Source of the DNA: Myxococcales bacterium
GTDB lineage: Bacteria; Myxococcota_A; UBA9160; UBA4427
Assembly (NCBI GenBank): GCA_014240165.1
Contig: JAAZXM010000026.1
Span: forward strand, 1 to 53,879
DNA length: 53,879 nt
Reading direction: 5' to 3'
The notes under the pieces were generated by a model. That model saw only the letters and a program-made list of their open reading frames with translations. It ran no database searches and was not told the origin of the DNA. Below are positions 24,420-32,701 of the stretch, piece by piece (the stretch's first letter is position 1; every line of letters begins with the position of its first letter). Both the position numbers and the translations under genes were made by a program.

Positions 24420-25508
24420 ATGCAATTCGAACTCAACGAAGACCAGGCGCTCCTGCAAAGTTCCACTCGCGAACTGCTCGACAACGAAGCCGCCCTGGAA
24501 CAGACCCGAAGCGTCATGGAAGAGAGCAGCGAAGGCTACCCGAAGGATATCTACGCCCAACTCGCGGAATTGGGTTATGCGGGCCTTCTCCTTTCGGAAG
24601 AGGACGGCGGTCTCGGCCCCATCGCATTCGCCATCGTGATGAGCGAAATGGGGCGCGTGGCTTTTCCGGGTCCCTTTCTCGAACTCTCTCTGGCCATCCG
24701 CCTGCTTTCGGGCTGCTCGGGTGAAGTCGCCCAGGATTGGCAGGCGCGCGCGGCCGAAGGCAGCGCGTTGGTGGTTCTTGCCCGAGACGAAGACCTGGCC
24801 AGCACCGACCCCGCCGCGCCTCAGGCCCATTTCGCGGACGGCCGTGTCCAGGGCTCGAAAGTTTTCGTGCCCTTCGGTGCCGAGGCGGATGCCTTGGTGG
24901 TATCGACTGCCGAAGGACTCGCCCTGGTGCCGCGGCCTGGCACGGGCTGGAATGCCGCGCCCCTCACCACGTTCGACCATGCGCAGCGTTTCGTCGCCGT
25001 CGAACTCGACGATGAGGCCCACCTGTTGGCCGAACCCGAAACCAGCGCAACGCTCCTCACGGAAGCTCTACGCCTCGGCGCCCTGGGCGCTTCGGCCCAG
25101 ATGATGGGCATCATGGAGCGCTCGCTGGAAATTGCCGTGGCGTATACGTCCGAACGCGAAGCCTTCGGGGTGCCCATTGGTTCCTTCCAGGCCCTCCAGC
25201 ATCGCTGCGCCGATATGTTGATCCAGGCCGAGAGCGCCCGCTCAGCCACCTTTCGCGCAGCCTGGGCAGAGGAAAGCGGTGCAGAAGATGCCGCCTACCT
25301 GGTTTCCGTCGCCAAGGCGTGGGCCGGCCCGGCGGGGCGCTTCGTCTGCGGGCAAGCCATTCAATTGCTCGGCGGCGTGGGGTTTACCTGGGAATACGAT
25401 CCCCATATCTACTTGAAGAGGATCAAGACTCTCGAGCAATTCCACGGCTCGACGACTTGGCATGTGGAAAACGCGCTCGTCAACGCGCCTGTTCTCGCGG
25501 ACGCCTGA
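24420..25508 (+). CDS. acyl-CoA dehydrogenase family protein (second of a pair)
   Basis: 362 residues from the ATG at 24420, which follows GGAGGACT by 5 nt. It has the ACAD layout, with an N-terminal helical domain (LNEDQALLQSSTRELLDNE), a central beta domain and a C-terminal domain with ERSLEIAVAYTSEREAFGVPIGSFQALQHRCADM and QLLGGVGFTWEYDPHIYLKR. The central FAD motif is weak: the expected W-x-T/S-G-S stretch is not visible. This is the usual picture for the partner subunit of heterotetrameric ACADs in Actinobacteria, where only one subunit carries full FAD residues. The pair may therefore form one enzyme. Substrate unknown. Confidence 0.92.
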   Translation: MQFELNEDQALLQSSTRELLDNEAALEQTRSVMEESSEGYPKDIYAQLAELGYAGLLLSEEDGGLGPIAFAIVMSEMGRVAFPGPFLELSLAIRLLSGCSGEVAQDWQARAAEGSALVVLARDEDLASTDPAAPQAHFADGRVQGSKVFVPFGAEADALVVSTAEGLALVPRPGTGWNAAPLTTFDHAQRFVAVELDDEAHLLAEPETSATLLTEALRLGALGASAQMMGIMERSLEIAVAYTSEREAFGVPIGSFQALQHRCADMLIQAESARSATFRAAWAEESGAEDAAYLVSVAKAWAGPAGRFVCGQAIQLLGGVGFTWEYDPHIYLKRIKTLEQFHGSTTWHVENALVNAPVLADA

Positions 25509-25535
25509 GCCCCAACAGAGCCCGGGCCCGATCCT

Positions 25536-25781
25536 TCAGCCGCCGCCCACCCGGGGAATGAAATAGACCTCGCTGTCCTCTTCGACGGGCTCGAGCAGGG
25601 GGTCGCTGTGGATCTCGCCGTCGATGGCCACCGCGACCTTGCCCGAGAGGGCTTCCGCCAGCCCGGGGAAACGTTCGTCCAGGGCGGCCAGAAGGGCACG
25701 CACCGAGCGGCCGGGTACCTCGTGTTCCGTCGCCCCGCCGGCCCTTTCCGCCAGAACCTGGGGAAGCACAACCCGCGCCAT
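25536..25781 (-). CDS. MoaD/ThiS-like sulfur-carrier protein
   Basis: 81-residue ubiquitin-like protein. The sequence has the MoaD pattern: ARVVLPQVLAERAGG, a VRALLAALDERFPGL helix, AVAIDGE, DPLLEPVEEDSEVYFIP and a C-terminal RVGGG that supplies the terminal Gly-Gly needed for thiocarboxylation. It lies 48 bp downstream of the molybdenum hydroxylase large-subunit gene on the same strand, which suggests a dedicated role in molybdopterin synthesis or in sulfur supply for that enzyme. Convergent with the dehydrogenase pair. Confidence 0.88.
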   Translation of the reverse strand: MARVVLPQVLAERAGGATEHEVPGRSVRALLAALDERFPGLAEALSGKVAVAIDGEIHSDPLLEPVEEDSEVYFIPRVGGG

Positions 25782-25828
25782 GCAATCGCCTCCTGCTAGG
25801 GCCCCGGATTTTCTTCCGGGGTGCGCGA

Positions 25829-28087
25829 CTAAGCCGCGTCGGGGGTAGCCATGCCCTTCAACACCCGGGGAGGGGAAAGCGGCAGGTCGCGATAACGAAC
25901 ACCGGTCGCTGCGTGCACGGCGTTGACGACCGCGGGAATCGGCGGAACGATGGGCACCTCGCCCACGCCCCTCACACCGTAGGGGTGGTTCGGGTTCGGC
26001 ACCTCGACGATCACCGTGTCGATCATGGGCACATCCGAGGCGACGGGAATTCGATAATCCAGGAAGCCCGGGTTCTCGAGCTTGCCGTCTGCATCGAAAA
26101 CGTACTCTTCGTTGAGCGCCCAGCCGATGCCCTGGACGGCACCCCCCTGCATTTGTCCCTCGACATAGCTCGGATGAATGGCCCGGCCCGCATCCTGCAC
26201 CGCCGTATAGCGAACGACTTCGACGCGCCCTGTTTCCTTATCCACCTCGACGTCACAGATATGGGCGCCGAAACCCATGCCCACACCCCGTGCCGTGAGC
26301 GCAGCGCGCCCGGAAATGGGGCCACCCGTCCGGCCTGCGTCCCGGGCCAATTTTTCCAGGCTCAGGGGCTCCCGTTCGTCGTCGCCCTCTAGCCGGGCTT
26401 CACCGTCTACCCAAAGCACCTTCTCGGCATCCACTTCCCAGACCGCGGCCGCCCGCTCGCGAAGTTGCCGCATCACTTCGGCCGCCGCGTCAATCACCGC
26501 CATGCCGGTCGCGAAGGTGACCCGGCTACCGCCGGTGACATCCGTGTACCCGATCGAATGGGTATCGGCGACCACCACCTCGACCCGGTCGTAGTGAATG
26601 CCGAATTCTTCGGCGGCCATCATGGCCAGGGACGCACGGGAACCGCCGATATCCGGGTTGCCCGACAGAACCGTCACCGTGCCATCGGGATTCAGGTTCA
26701 CCCCGGCGCTGGATTGGAGACCCGCATTGAACCAAAAGCCCAACGCCACTCCCCGCCCCTGATTGGCGGCCAGGGGAGCCGAATAATGGGGATGGTCACG
26801 AAGCGCCTCGAGGGTTTCTACGCAGCCAATACGCTTATAACGAGGGCCAAAGGAGGCGAGGGTGCCTTCCTTGACCGCATTGCGAAGCCTGAGGTCGACG
26901 GGATCGACCTCGAGTCGCGCGGCGACCTCGTCCACCACCGTCTCGAGTGCAAAGGCCGCCATGGGTGCGCCGGGCGCCCGGTAGGCCGCTCCCTTGGGCT
27001 TGTTGACCATCACGTCGTAGCCGATGCTGCGTACGTGGGGGAAGGCGTAGGGCGCGAAAACCGTCATGCAGCCCGCCATCACCGAGGAGCCACCGAAGGC
27101 CCCCCCCTCGTAATGGAGCGTGGCCTCGCCGGCGGTGAACACGCCGTCGCTCCGCACGCCAAGCTTGAGCTTGATCCGGGTTCCGAGAACAGGACCGCTG
27201 GCGCGGAAGACCTCTTCCCGGCTCATCACCATCTTCACGGGCCGGCCCGCCTTGCGCGAGAGCAGCACCGCGAGGGGTTCGAGATAGATCGTGGTCTTGC
27301 CCCCGAAGCCGCCACCGATCTCGGCCGGAATCACCTGCAGGAGCGACAGGTCCATCCCCAAAAGTCGGGCCGTATAGTCGCGCATGGCGAAATGACCCTG
27401 GGAACTGCACCAGAGCGTGGTGCGGCCGTCGGATGCGCTTTGCGCCAGACAGGCATGCGGTTCGATATAGCCCTGATGCACCGGGCTTGTCGTGAACTCG
27501 CGCTCGATCACGATATCCGCTTCGGCGAAGCCCTCTTCAGTATCGCCGTGTCCCATTTCGACGCGCTTCGCGATATTGGAGGGGCCCGAAGCCTCGACAC
27601 CTTGGGTGACGCGGTCTTCGTGGATCAGCGGGCCACCTTCCGCAGTCGCGGCTTCGATGTCGAGCACGTGGGGAAGGGGTTCGTACTCGACCTCGATGAG
27701 CCCGAGAGCCCGGTCCGCAATTTCAGAACTCACGGCCGCCACTGCGGCCAGGGCGTGGCCGTGATAGAGAACCCTGCCCCGAGCCATGACATTCTGGGCC
27801 AGGTCATTCATATCGTGGTGGCCACCCTGGGCTCGCGCTTTCTCGGAAAAGAGATCGGGAAGATCCTGGGCGGTGATCACCGCGCGAACGCCTTCGAGCG
27901 TTCGAGCCTTCTCGGTATCGATGGAGACGATACGCGCGTGGGCATGGGGACTTCGCAGAACCTTTCCCCAGAGCATGCCCGGGAGAGCGAAGTCGGCCCC
28001 GTAATTCGCCCGGCCGGTGACTTTGTCGATTCCGTCCGGACGAATCGGCCTGGTTCCCACCCAGCGAAATTTTTTCTCTTCACTCAC
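25829..28087 (-). CDS. xanthine dehydrogenase-family molybdopterin-binding subunit
   Basis: Large catalytic subunit of a molybdenum hydroxylase, 752 residues from a GTG whose codon overlaps the stop of the 2Fe-2S subunit by 4 nt (GTGA). The start VSEEKKFRWVGTRPIRPDGIDKVTGRANYGAD is typical. Further motifs: EIGGGFGGKTTIYLEP (cofactor binding), AAYRAPGAPMAAFALE, and the C-terminal RGVGEVPIVPP, whose Glu (about residue 710) is the expected catalytic base. The AYRAPG form argues against aerobic CO dehydrogenase, whose active-site loop reads AYRCSFR. Substrate cannot be inferred; candidates include purines, aldehydes, nicotinate and aromatic CoA esters. The frame extends upstream to 28267 but overlaps the small subunit. 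Confidence 0.93.
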   Translation of the reverse strand: MSEEKKFRWVGTRPIRPDGIDKVTGRANYGADFALPGMLWGKVLRSPHAHARIVSIDTEKARTLEGVRAVITAQDLPDLFSEKARAQGGHHDMNDLAQNVMARGRVLYHGHALAAVAAVSSEIADRALGLIEVEYEPLPHVLDIEAATAEGGPLIHEDRVTQGVEASGPSNIAKRVEMGHGDTEEGFAEADIVIEREFTTSPVHQGYIEPHACLAQSASDGRTTLWCSSQGHFAMRDYTARLLGMDLSLLQVIPAEIGGGFGGKTTIYLEPLAVLLSRKAGRPVKMVMSREEVFRASGPVLGTRIKLKLGVRSDGVFTAGEATLHYEGGAFGGSSVMAGCMTVFAPYAFPHVRSIGYDVMVNKPKGAAYRAPGAPMAAFALETVVDEVAARLEVDPVDLRLRNAVKEGTLASFGPRYKRIGCVETLEALRDHPHYSAPLAANQGRGVALGFWFNAGLQSSAGVNLNPDGTVTVLSGNPDIGGSRASLAMMAAEEFGIHYDRVEVVVADTHSIGYTDVTGGSRVTFATGMAVIDAAAEVMRQLRERAAAVWEVDAEKVLWVDGEARLEGDDEREPLSLEKLARDAGRTGGPISGRAALTARGVGMGFGAHICDVEVDKETGRVEVVRYTAVQDAGRAIHPSYVEGQMQGGAVQGIGWALNEEYVFDADGKLENPGFLDYRIPVASDVPMIDTVIVEVPNPNHPYGVRGVGEVPIVPPIPAVVNAVHAATGVRYRDLPLSPPRVLKGMATPDAA

Positions 28088-28563
28088 GCCGTTTCTCCTC
28101 GCAGGTCGGCTGCCGCATCCAGCACCGAGCGGACGATCTTGTCGTAGCCCGTACAGCGGCAGAGGTTTCCCGCCAGCCAATAACGCACCTCTTCTTCGCT
28201 GGGATCGTTGTTTCGCTCGAGCAGAGCCTTGGCGGCCACAAGAAAGCCGGGCGTGCAGACGCCGCACTGAAGCGCGGCTTGCTCGAGAAACCGGCGCTGA
28301 AGGGGATGGAGTTCACCCTCCGCGGCGATTCCCTCGACGGTATCCACCCGGGCACCTTCGGCTTCCGCGGCCAGAACGAGACATGCGCAGACCAGGCGAC
28401 CATTCAATTGGACGCTGCATGCACCGCAATCCCCGGTGCCGCAGCCCTCCTTGGTGCCTGTCTTATGAAGAACATCCCGAAGGACATCGAGGAGGGTCTG
28501 CCCATCGTCGCAAAGAAATTCCAGGGGCTCGTCATCGATAATCGCGGAGACGTGTCTCTTCAT
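28084..28563 (-). CDS. 2Fe-2S subunit of the molybdenum hydroxylase
   Basis: 159 residues from the ATG at 28561-28563, 8 bp after the FAD-subunit stop, with AGGGAG about 12 nt upstream; a start at 28596 inside the previous gene is also possible. The N-terminal plant-type cluster uses Cys41, 46, 49 and 59 or 61 (GCGTGDCGACS, RLVCAC). The C-terminal cluster uses Cys100, 103, 135 and 137 (CGVCTPGF, GNLCRCTGYDKI). It carries electrons from the Mo centre to FAD. The gene sits between the FAD and Mo subunit genes in the CoxM-CoxS-CoxL order. Confidence 0.95.
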   Translation of the reverse strand: MKRHVSAIIDDEPLEFLCDDGQTLLDVLRDVLHKTGTKEGCGTGDCGACSVQLNGRLVCACLVLAAEAEGARVDTVEGIAAEGELHPLQRRFLEQAALQCGVCTPGFLVAAKALLERNNDPSEEEVRYWLAGNLCRCTGYDKIVRSVLDAAADLRGETA

Positions 28564-28570
28564 GTTCGTA

Positions 28571-29428
28571 TCAACTCCCTGCTCGTTCGGCAGCAATCAT
28601 GGCTGCGCGCCGGGCCAGGACGCCGGTGACATGAACCCTGTACTCCCGGGTCCCCCGCATATCATCGATGGGCTGGGCCGCAGCGCTTGCCGCGGTGGCC
28701 AAGTCGTCAAGGGCGGCCCCGCTCACTGACCTGCCCACGAGGGTGGCTGCCGCATCGGGCACAACCAGCGGCGTCGGTGCCACGGCGCCGAGGGCCACCC
28801 GGCACGCAATGCACACTCCGTCGGCGTCCAGTGTCAGGCCCACGCCGACTCCCACCACCGCAATATCCATCTCGCTCCGGGGAATCAGGCGCAGGTACGC
28901 ATCCCCCGAACGCGGCTGCGGCCGCGAAAGGCTGAAGTGGGCGACGATTTCTCCTGGGGCGAGACAAGTCTTCCCGGGACCGGTCACCACATCCTCAACA
29001 GCAACCTCCCGGCGACCCCCGGGCCCGACGATGCTGCACAGCGCCCCAGCGGCGATCAGTGCGGGCACACTGTCGGCAGCGGGAGAGGCGTTGCATAAAT
29101 TGCCCCCCATGCTGGCACGACCCTGAATCTGGGTGGAGCCGATCAACTCGGCGGCCTCCACAACCCCGGGCCAGTCGGCGACAAGATCGTGATGCTCGCC
29201 CAACTCGGCGCCGCTCACCGCGGCGCCAATCCGGTAACCCGCATCGTCCGCCACGATTTCCCGGAGTTCGGGAATTCGCTTGAGATCCACAACCCCATCA
29301 GGAGCGACCCGGCCCGACCGAATCTGCGCGAGCAAATCGGTGCCGCCCGCCAATGGGTAGAGGCCACTTTCGGCCTGACCGAGGATGGCCACCGCTTCTT
29401 CGACTGTATTCGCTACTTCGTACCGCAT
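28571..29428 (-). CDS. FAD-binding subunit of the molybdenum hydroxylase
   Basis: CoxM/XdhB-type flavoprotein, 285 residues. LAGGTDLLAQIRSG (about 26-39) and TQIQGRASMGGNLCNASPAAD (about 97-117) are the two FAD-binding signatures; the C-terminal CO_deh_flav_C domain follows. It is the first gene of the three-subunit operon. Electrons from this subunit would go to an external acceptor, for which the ferredoxin gene 94 bp upstream is a candidate. No 4Fe-4S insertion as in 4-hydroxybenzoyl-CoA reductase is seen. Confidence 0.93.
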   Translation of the reverse strand: MRYEVANTVEEAVAILGQAESGLYPLAGGTDLLAQIRSGRVAPDGVVDLKRIPELREIVADDAGYRIGAAVSGAELGEHHDLVADWPGVVEAAELIGSTQIQGRASMGGNLCNASPAADSVPALIAAGALCSIVGPGGRREVAVEDVVTGPGKTCLAPGEIVAHFSLSRPQPRSGDAYLRLIPRSEMDIAVVGVGVGLTLDADGVCIACRVALGAVAPTPLVVPDAAATLVGRSVSGAALDDLATAASAAAQPIDDMRGTREYRVHVTGVLARRAAMIAAERAGS

Positions 29429-29522
29429 CGTATCCTGGCCACCCGGCTCATCATTTCACGCCCTGTTGCTCAACCGGCTCAGGATACTCAAAATTCTGCC
29501 CGCGGGTCGGCGCCTCGCGCGC

Positions 29523-29849
29523 TCAAGGAAGCGGGGGACAATCTCCGAAACGGAGCCTGCAGCCCTCGCCACGCGGGATCGCCTGGCAGGTCAGGATCAG
29601 GCCCCGGGCCAACTGCTTGGGAGTCAGGGAATGGTTGACCTTGAGGTCGACTTCGCCGGCGTCGAGCGTGGCCACGCATTCGCCGCAAACCCCCGCCACA
29701 CACGAGAAGGGCGGGCAGAGCCCGGCGCGATGGGCCGCCTGGAAAATCGTCTCGCTCGCTGCAACCGACAGTCGATGCACCCGCCCGTCCAATTCGACAC
29801 GCACCGTCGAGGCTGTCGGAGGGGCCGGAGTCGCGGCTTCGTTCTTCAT
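29523..29849 (-). CDS. plant-type 2Fe-2S ferredoxin
   Basis: 108 residues from the ATG at 29847-29849, preceded by a GGAG site. Cluster ligands are Cys50, 55, 58 and 88 (SCVAGVCGEC then ILTCQA), the C-x4-C-x2-C-x29-C pattern. The C-terminal CRLRFGDCPPL carries two extra cysteines. The N-terminus is a short Ala/Pro linker. It reads in the same direction as the hydroxylase operon just downstream and is probably its electron carrier. Divergent from the PuuD-like gene. Confidence 0.93.
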   Translation of the reverse strand: MKNEAATPAPPTASTVRVELDGRVHRLSVAASETIFQAAHRAGLCPPFSCVAGVCGECVATLDAGEVDLKVNHSLTPKQLARGLILTCQAIPRGEGCRLRFGDCPPLP

Positions 29850-30181
29850 CGGGGTGCTCCCGGCGCGCCAGTCGCGCCATGGGTTGTGGCCGGGCAATCC
29901 GAACCCAGGCAATCGGCCGCGGATGATTCACTCACAGAAAAGAACAATTTTGGGGCGGGCGATTCGGCGCCCGCTCGCCCCCGGAGCACACGCCTTCGTG
30001 GCGGTCCCGCGTAATCGCCTGCGAGGGCATTACCCCTCATTGAAGAAAATAGCGCAAGTTGCCGAACTCGCGCGTTCAAATCATCCCCGGCCCGGAGTCG
30101 GGCGGTATACTGCACGCCCATTGGGGGCTGGGAGCCCAAGCCGATTCGGCGGGCCAGGCCAAGCTTGGAGGATCAAAGTAC
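29850..30181. promoter_or_regulatory. 332-bp divergent promoter region
   Basis: It separates the ferredoxin/hydroxylase genes from the PuuD-like gene. A TATACT hexamer at 30106-30111 lies about 70 nt before the PuuD-like ATG, which has a GGAGG site. No clear operator palindrome or -35 box was found. Confidence 0.5.
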
Positions 30182-30886
30182 ATGGAAATCATCAGTTCGC
30201 TGTCCGGCTGGGAATTTCTTCTCCGCTACATGCACTTTCTGGCCGGCGTCTGCTGGATCGGCGTGCTGTGGTATTTCAATTTCATACAGACGCCCTTCTT
30301 CGGAACCGAACTCGGGGGGCAAGCCAAGAGCGCCGTCACAAGAGGCCTCGTCCCGAATGCGCTCTGGTGGTTTCGCTGGGGGGCGATGTTCACCTTCATC
30401 ACCGGCTGGTTCATCGTGATGATGAAGCTCCATACCGGAGTCAGCCTCGGCGACCCGTATATGACCAAGATTCTCACAGGGGGCCTCATGGGCACCTTCA
30501 TGTGGGCGAATGTCTGGTTTGTGATCTGGCCCGCTCAGCAGGTGGTTATCGCCAACGCGGAGAACGTGGCCGCGGGCGGTGAGCCGAACCCGGAAGCAGC
30601 AGCCCGGGCGGGTCGTGCAGGGGTTGCATCACGCACAAACACCCTGTTCTCGATCCCCATGCTCTTCTTCATGGGCAGCGCGAGTCACCTGCCCTTCTTC
30701 CTCACGGGCAACAACGACACGGCCTACTGGCTGGTCGCCGGTGCGATCATCCTCTTCGCCGAGGCCCAGGCGCTGATCGGGCCGGGAACCCCGACCCAGA
30801 AGCCCTTGACCACCGTCTCGGGAACCATCCATGCGGGCCTGGCCCTCACCCTGGTTCTCTACCTGGTGGGCATCTTCATCAACTGA
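30182..30886 (+). CDS. PuuD/UraH-type urate hydroxylase membrane domain protein (no cytochrome domain)
   Basis: 234-residue integral membrane protein with about six hydrophobic helices, starting WEFLLRYMHFLAGVCWIGVLWYFNF. The sequence has the feel of the DUF989/PuuD N-terminal domain (YMHFLAGVCWIG, LWWFRWGAMFTFITGWF, MWANVWFVIWPAQQVVI, RTNTLFSIPMLFFMGSASHLPFF). Typical PuuD adds a C-terminal cytochrome c domain; this protein ends at the last helix, and a separate c-type cytochrome gene faces it at 30975. The start has a GGAGG site. If the family assignment holds, it would pass electrons from an oxidised substrate or reduced carrier to the membrane. Urate as substrate is not shown. Confidence 0.8.
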   Translation: MEIISSLSGWEFLLRYMHFLAGVCWIGVLWYFNFIQTPFFGTELGGQAKSAVTRGLVPNALWWFRWGAMFTFITGWFIVMMKLHTGVSLGDPYMTKILTGGLMGTFMWANVWFVIWPAQQVVIANAENVAAGGEPNPEAAARAGRAGVASRTNTLFSIPMLFFMGSASHLPFFLTGNNDTAYWLVAGAIILFAEAQALIGPGTPTQKPLTTVSGTIHAGLALTLVLYLVGIFIN

Positions 30887-30891
30887 GTTCC

Positions 30892-30916
30892 CAGCCTTCG
30901 GTTCTTCCGAAGGCTG
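30892..30916. terminator. strong hairpin between PuuD-like and cytochrome genes
   Basis: A perfect 10-bp stem (CAGCCTTCGG / CCGAAGGCTG) with a TTCTT loop, 5 nt after the PuuD-like stop. No U-tract follows in either direction, but it lies between convergent genes as a bidirectional terminator would. Confidence 0.6.
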
Positions 30917-30974
30917 AACCCGAGCGAAATGGGCAGGGTCCAGGCATCGGCCTGGGCCCCGCCCGCGCGCCGCC

Positions 30975-31424
30975 TCATTGGTTCAGGTACGCGGTCAGGG
31001 CGGGGATGTCTTCCTTGAGATAGGGAAGCGCCATCATGACGCGGCTATCGCGCTTGGGCGTATAGCCCTCGGGATAGGTGTTCCGGAGCACGCGGGCTTC
31101 GAGCAACTCGAGTGACGAGCCCGCAACCGCAGGCCCCAGGCTCCCGTCTACGGACGGATCCACGTTGTGACAGACAGCGCAATTGGTCACATACACCGCG
31201 CGGCCCCGGGCAACCAACTTCTCTTTCGAAGCGTCGGCCGCCCCCGAAGCGGGAGCGGGCGGAGCCGGTTCAGCAGTGGCTGGCGGTGCGCCCTGGGATG
31301 GTGCGGGCGCTGGGCGGTTCGAATCGGAGCACGCGAAGGCGAGACTCAACACGGCCGCGGCAGCCCAGACAGATCCTGGCAGCCAACGGTTCCATCCTGA
31401 CAGCCGGTCGTCGGGCAAGTTCAT
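30975..31424 (-). CDS. c-type cytochrome lipoprotein
   Basis: 149 residues from the ATG at 31422-31424 (a TTG start 9 bp upstream is less likely). A hydrophobic segment ends in LAFAC (lipidated Cys32), followed by a Pro/Ala linker. The heme c motif is CAVCH (82-86); a methionine in the DSRVMMALPYLKEDIPALTAYL end can act as the axial ligand. It is a monoheme class I cytochrome. It converges on the PuuD-like gene and would replace the missing cytochrome domain of that protein. Confidence 0.9.
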   Translation of the reverse strand: MNLPDDRLSGWNRWLPGSVWAAAAVLSLAFACSDSNRPAPAPSQGAPPATAEPAPPAPASGAADASKEKLVARGRAVYVTNCAVCHNVDPSVDGSLGPAVAGSSLELLEARVLRNTYPEGYTPKRDSRVMMALPYLKEDIPALTAYLNQ

Positions 31425-31507
31425 CGCAATCAATATACCGATTCTTTGACTGTCGTATGCCCAGCCCCACCCGGAACTTCGGTCCAGGGCGGTTGACGGC
31501 GTCCGGG

Positions 31508-31593
31508 AAAAAGACTCGGGGGGGGGGCCGCGTGCGAATCCGCTTGAAGGCTCCTCTTGACGGACAAATGAGCCCTAAAAGACTCGGGGGGGG
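31508..31593. repeat. two G-tract direct repeats
   Basis: AAAAGACTC followed by 10 G at 31509-31527 and by 8 G at 31577-31593, in the gap before the DUF455 gene. G-runs this long are rare in the window and prone to slippage. Confidence 0.7.
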
Positions 31594-31678
31594 CTCCTGG
31601 AAGACCTGCGTGACAGCGGGGCAATGCCGCCTCTATACTGGAACTCCGTGGCGCACCCGCGCGGCAGGAGGCCAACCA

Positions 31679-32608
31679 ATGCAGCGTTTCATGGAGTCAG
31701 AGGGCCTCGCCCGCGACCGTCGTTTCAAGCGGACGACCAGCCAGAACAGGCTCCTGCAATCCCTGCCCGATGACGTCAACGAAATCGTTCGAATTTTCGA
31801 ACTGGTGGCGAGCAAAATTCGGGAACGGGTTGCAGGGACGGCCCTCGAGGCAGTCTACGATGACCTCGGCCCCGCCTTTCAGTTCCTGACCGCTTCCGGC
31901 GGACGCCAAGCCAAGGGTGAACGGAGCCCGCTCCAACTTCGGATGCAGCTCCACGGAATTTTCGTGGGCGAAGTCCAGGCGCTCGAAGCCGCCGGCCGAA
32001 CACTCTGGGACTTTCCCGACGCGCCTTGGGAATTCAACAAGGATATGGCGCGACAATGCTGGGACGAAGCGCGTCATGTCCAAACATTTGAAAAACTGAT
32101 CGGCCACGCCGATGGCGAGGTGGGCGAGTTTCCCGAAACGACTTTCCTCTTCGACGCCGCCTGCAATGACGATCCTGTGCTTCGGCTGACCGGTGTGAAC
32201 CGATGTCTCGAGGGGCTCGCCTGTGACGCATTTCGCTCGCTGATCGACTACGGGAAGGGCATCGGCGATGACATCATCGCCCAGGCGGTGGACTTCGTCT
32301 TGGCGGACGAACTGACTCACGTGCGATTCGGGAGCGAGTGGGTCAAGGAATTCACTCACGGAGACGCCGAACGAAAAGCCAGCGCCCGGGAGTTCCAGCG
32401 CGAAACCGAGCGCTCCTTCTCCTTCGGCTCCCAGCGTGAACTCGCGCGCGAAGAGCGCCTCGAAGCCGGGTTTACCGACGAGGAGTTGGATGAAATCGAA
32501 TCCCTTTCCGCTGATGCGCCTCGAAGGGAAACGCTCCTGCGCGCGGCCGAGATTCTTCGAGATCGCCACAGGGCCCGGAAAGCGGGCGAAGAAGTAGCCC
32601 CTCTCTGA
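31679..32608 (+). CDS. ferritin-like DUF455-family protein
   Basis: 309 residues from the ATG at 31679 with an AGGAGG site 7 nt upstream; the open frame continues far upstream but without support. Glu/His pairs typical of a diiron four-helix bundle are visible: EVQALEAAGRTLW, CWDEARHVQTFEKL, GVNRCLEGLACDAF and LADELTHVRFG. DUF455 proteins resemble tRNA hydroxylase MiaE and other diiron oxidases; in this protein the third helix pair also carries Cys. The charged C-terminal 70 residues may be a separate coiled region. Function unknown. Confidence 0.82.
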   Translation: MQRFMESEGLARDRRFKRTTSQNRLLQSLPDDVNEIVRIFELVASKIRERVAGTALEAVYDDLGPAFQFLTASGGRQAKGERSPLQLRMQLHGIFVGEVQALEAAGRTLWDFPDAPWEFNKDMARQCWDEARHVQTFEKLIGHADGEVGEFPETTFLFDAACNDDPVLRLTGVNRCLEGLACDAFRSLIDYGKGIGDDIIAQAVDFVLADELTHVRFGSEWVKEFTHGDAERKASAREFQRETERSFSFGSQRELAREERLEAGFTDEELDEIESLSADAPRRETLLRAAEILRDRHRARKAGEEVAPL

Positions 32609-32701
32609 TTCCAGGGTACGGCCGGAGCGATTGCCCTGGAGCCGCTTTCCTTGGGTTCGCTCCCCTCGAACGCTTCGCCGGATGCATGGGTCCCCGCGCA
32701 A

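Noticed and set aside
26465..28147. 560-codon plus-strand frame over the Mo hydroxylase gene
   Set aside because: Antisense to a gene with unmistakable molybdopterin motifs; no independent support.
30060..30100. GTTCAAATC sequence like a tRNA T-loop
   Set aside because: No acceptor stem, D-arm or anticodon arm could be folded around it.
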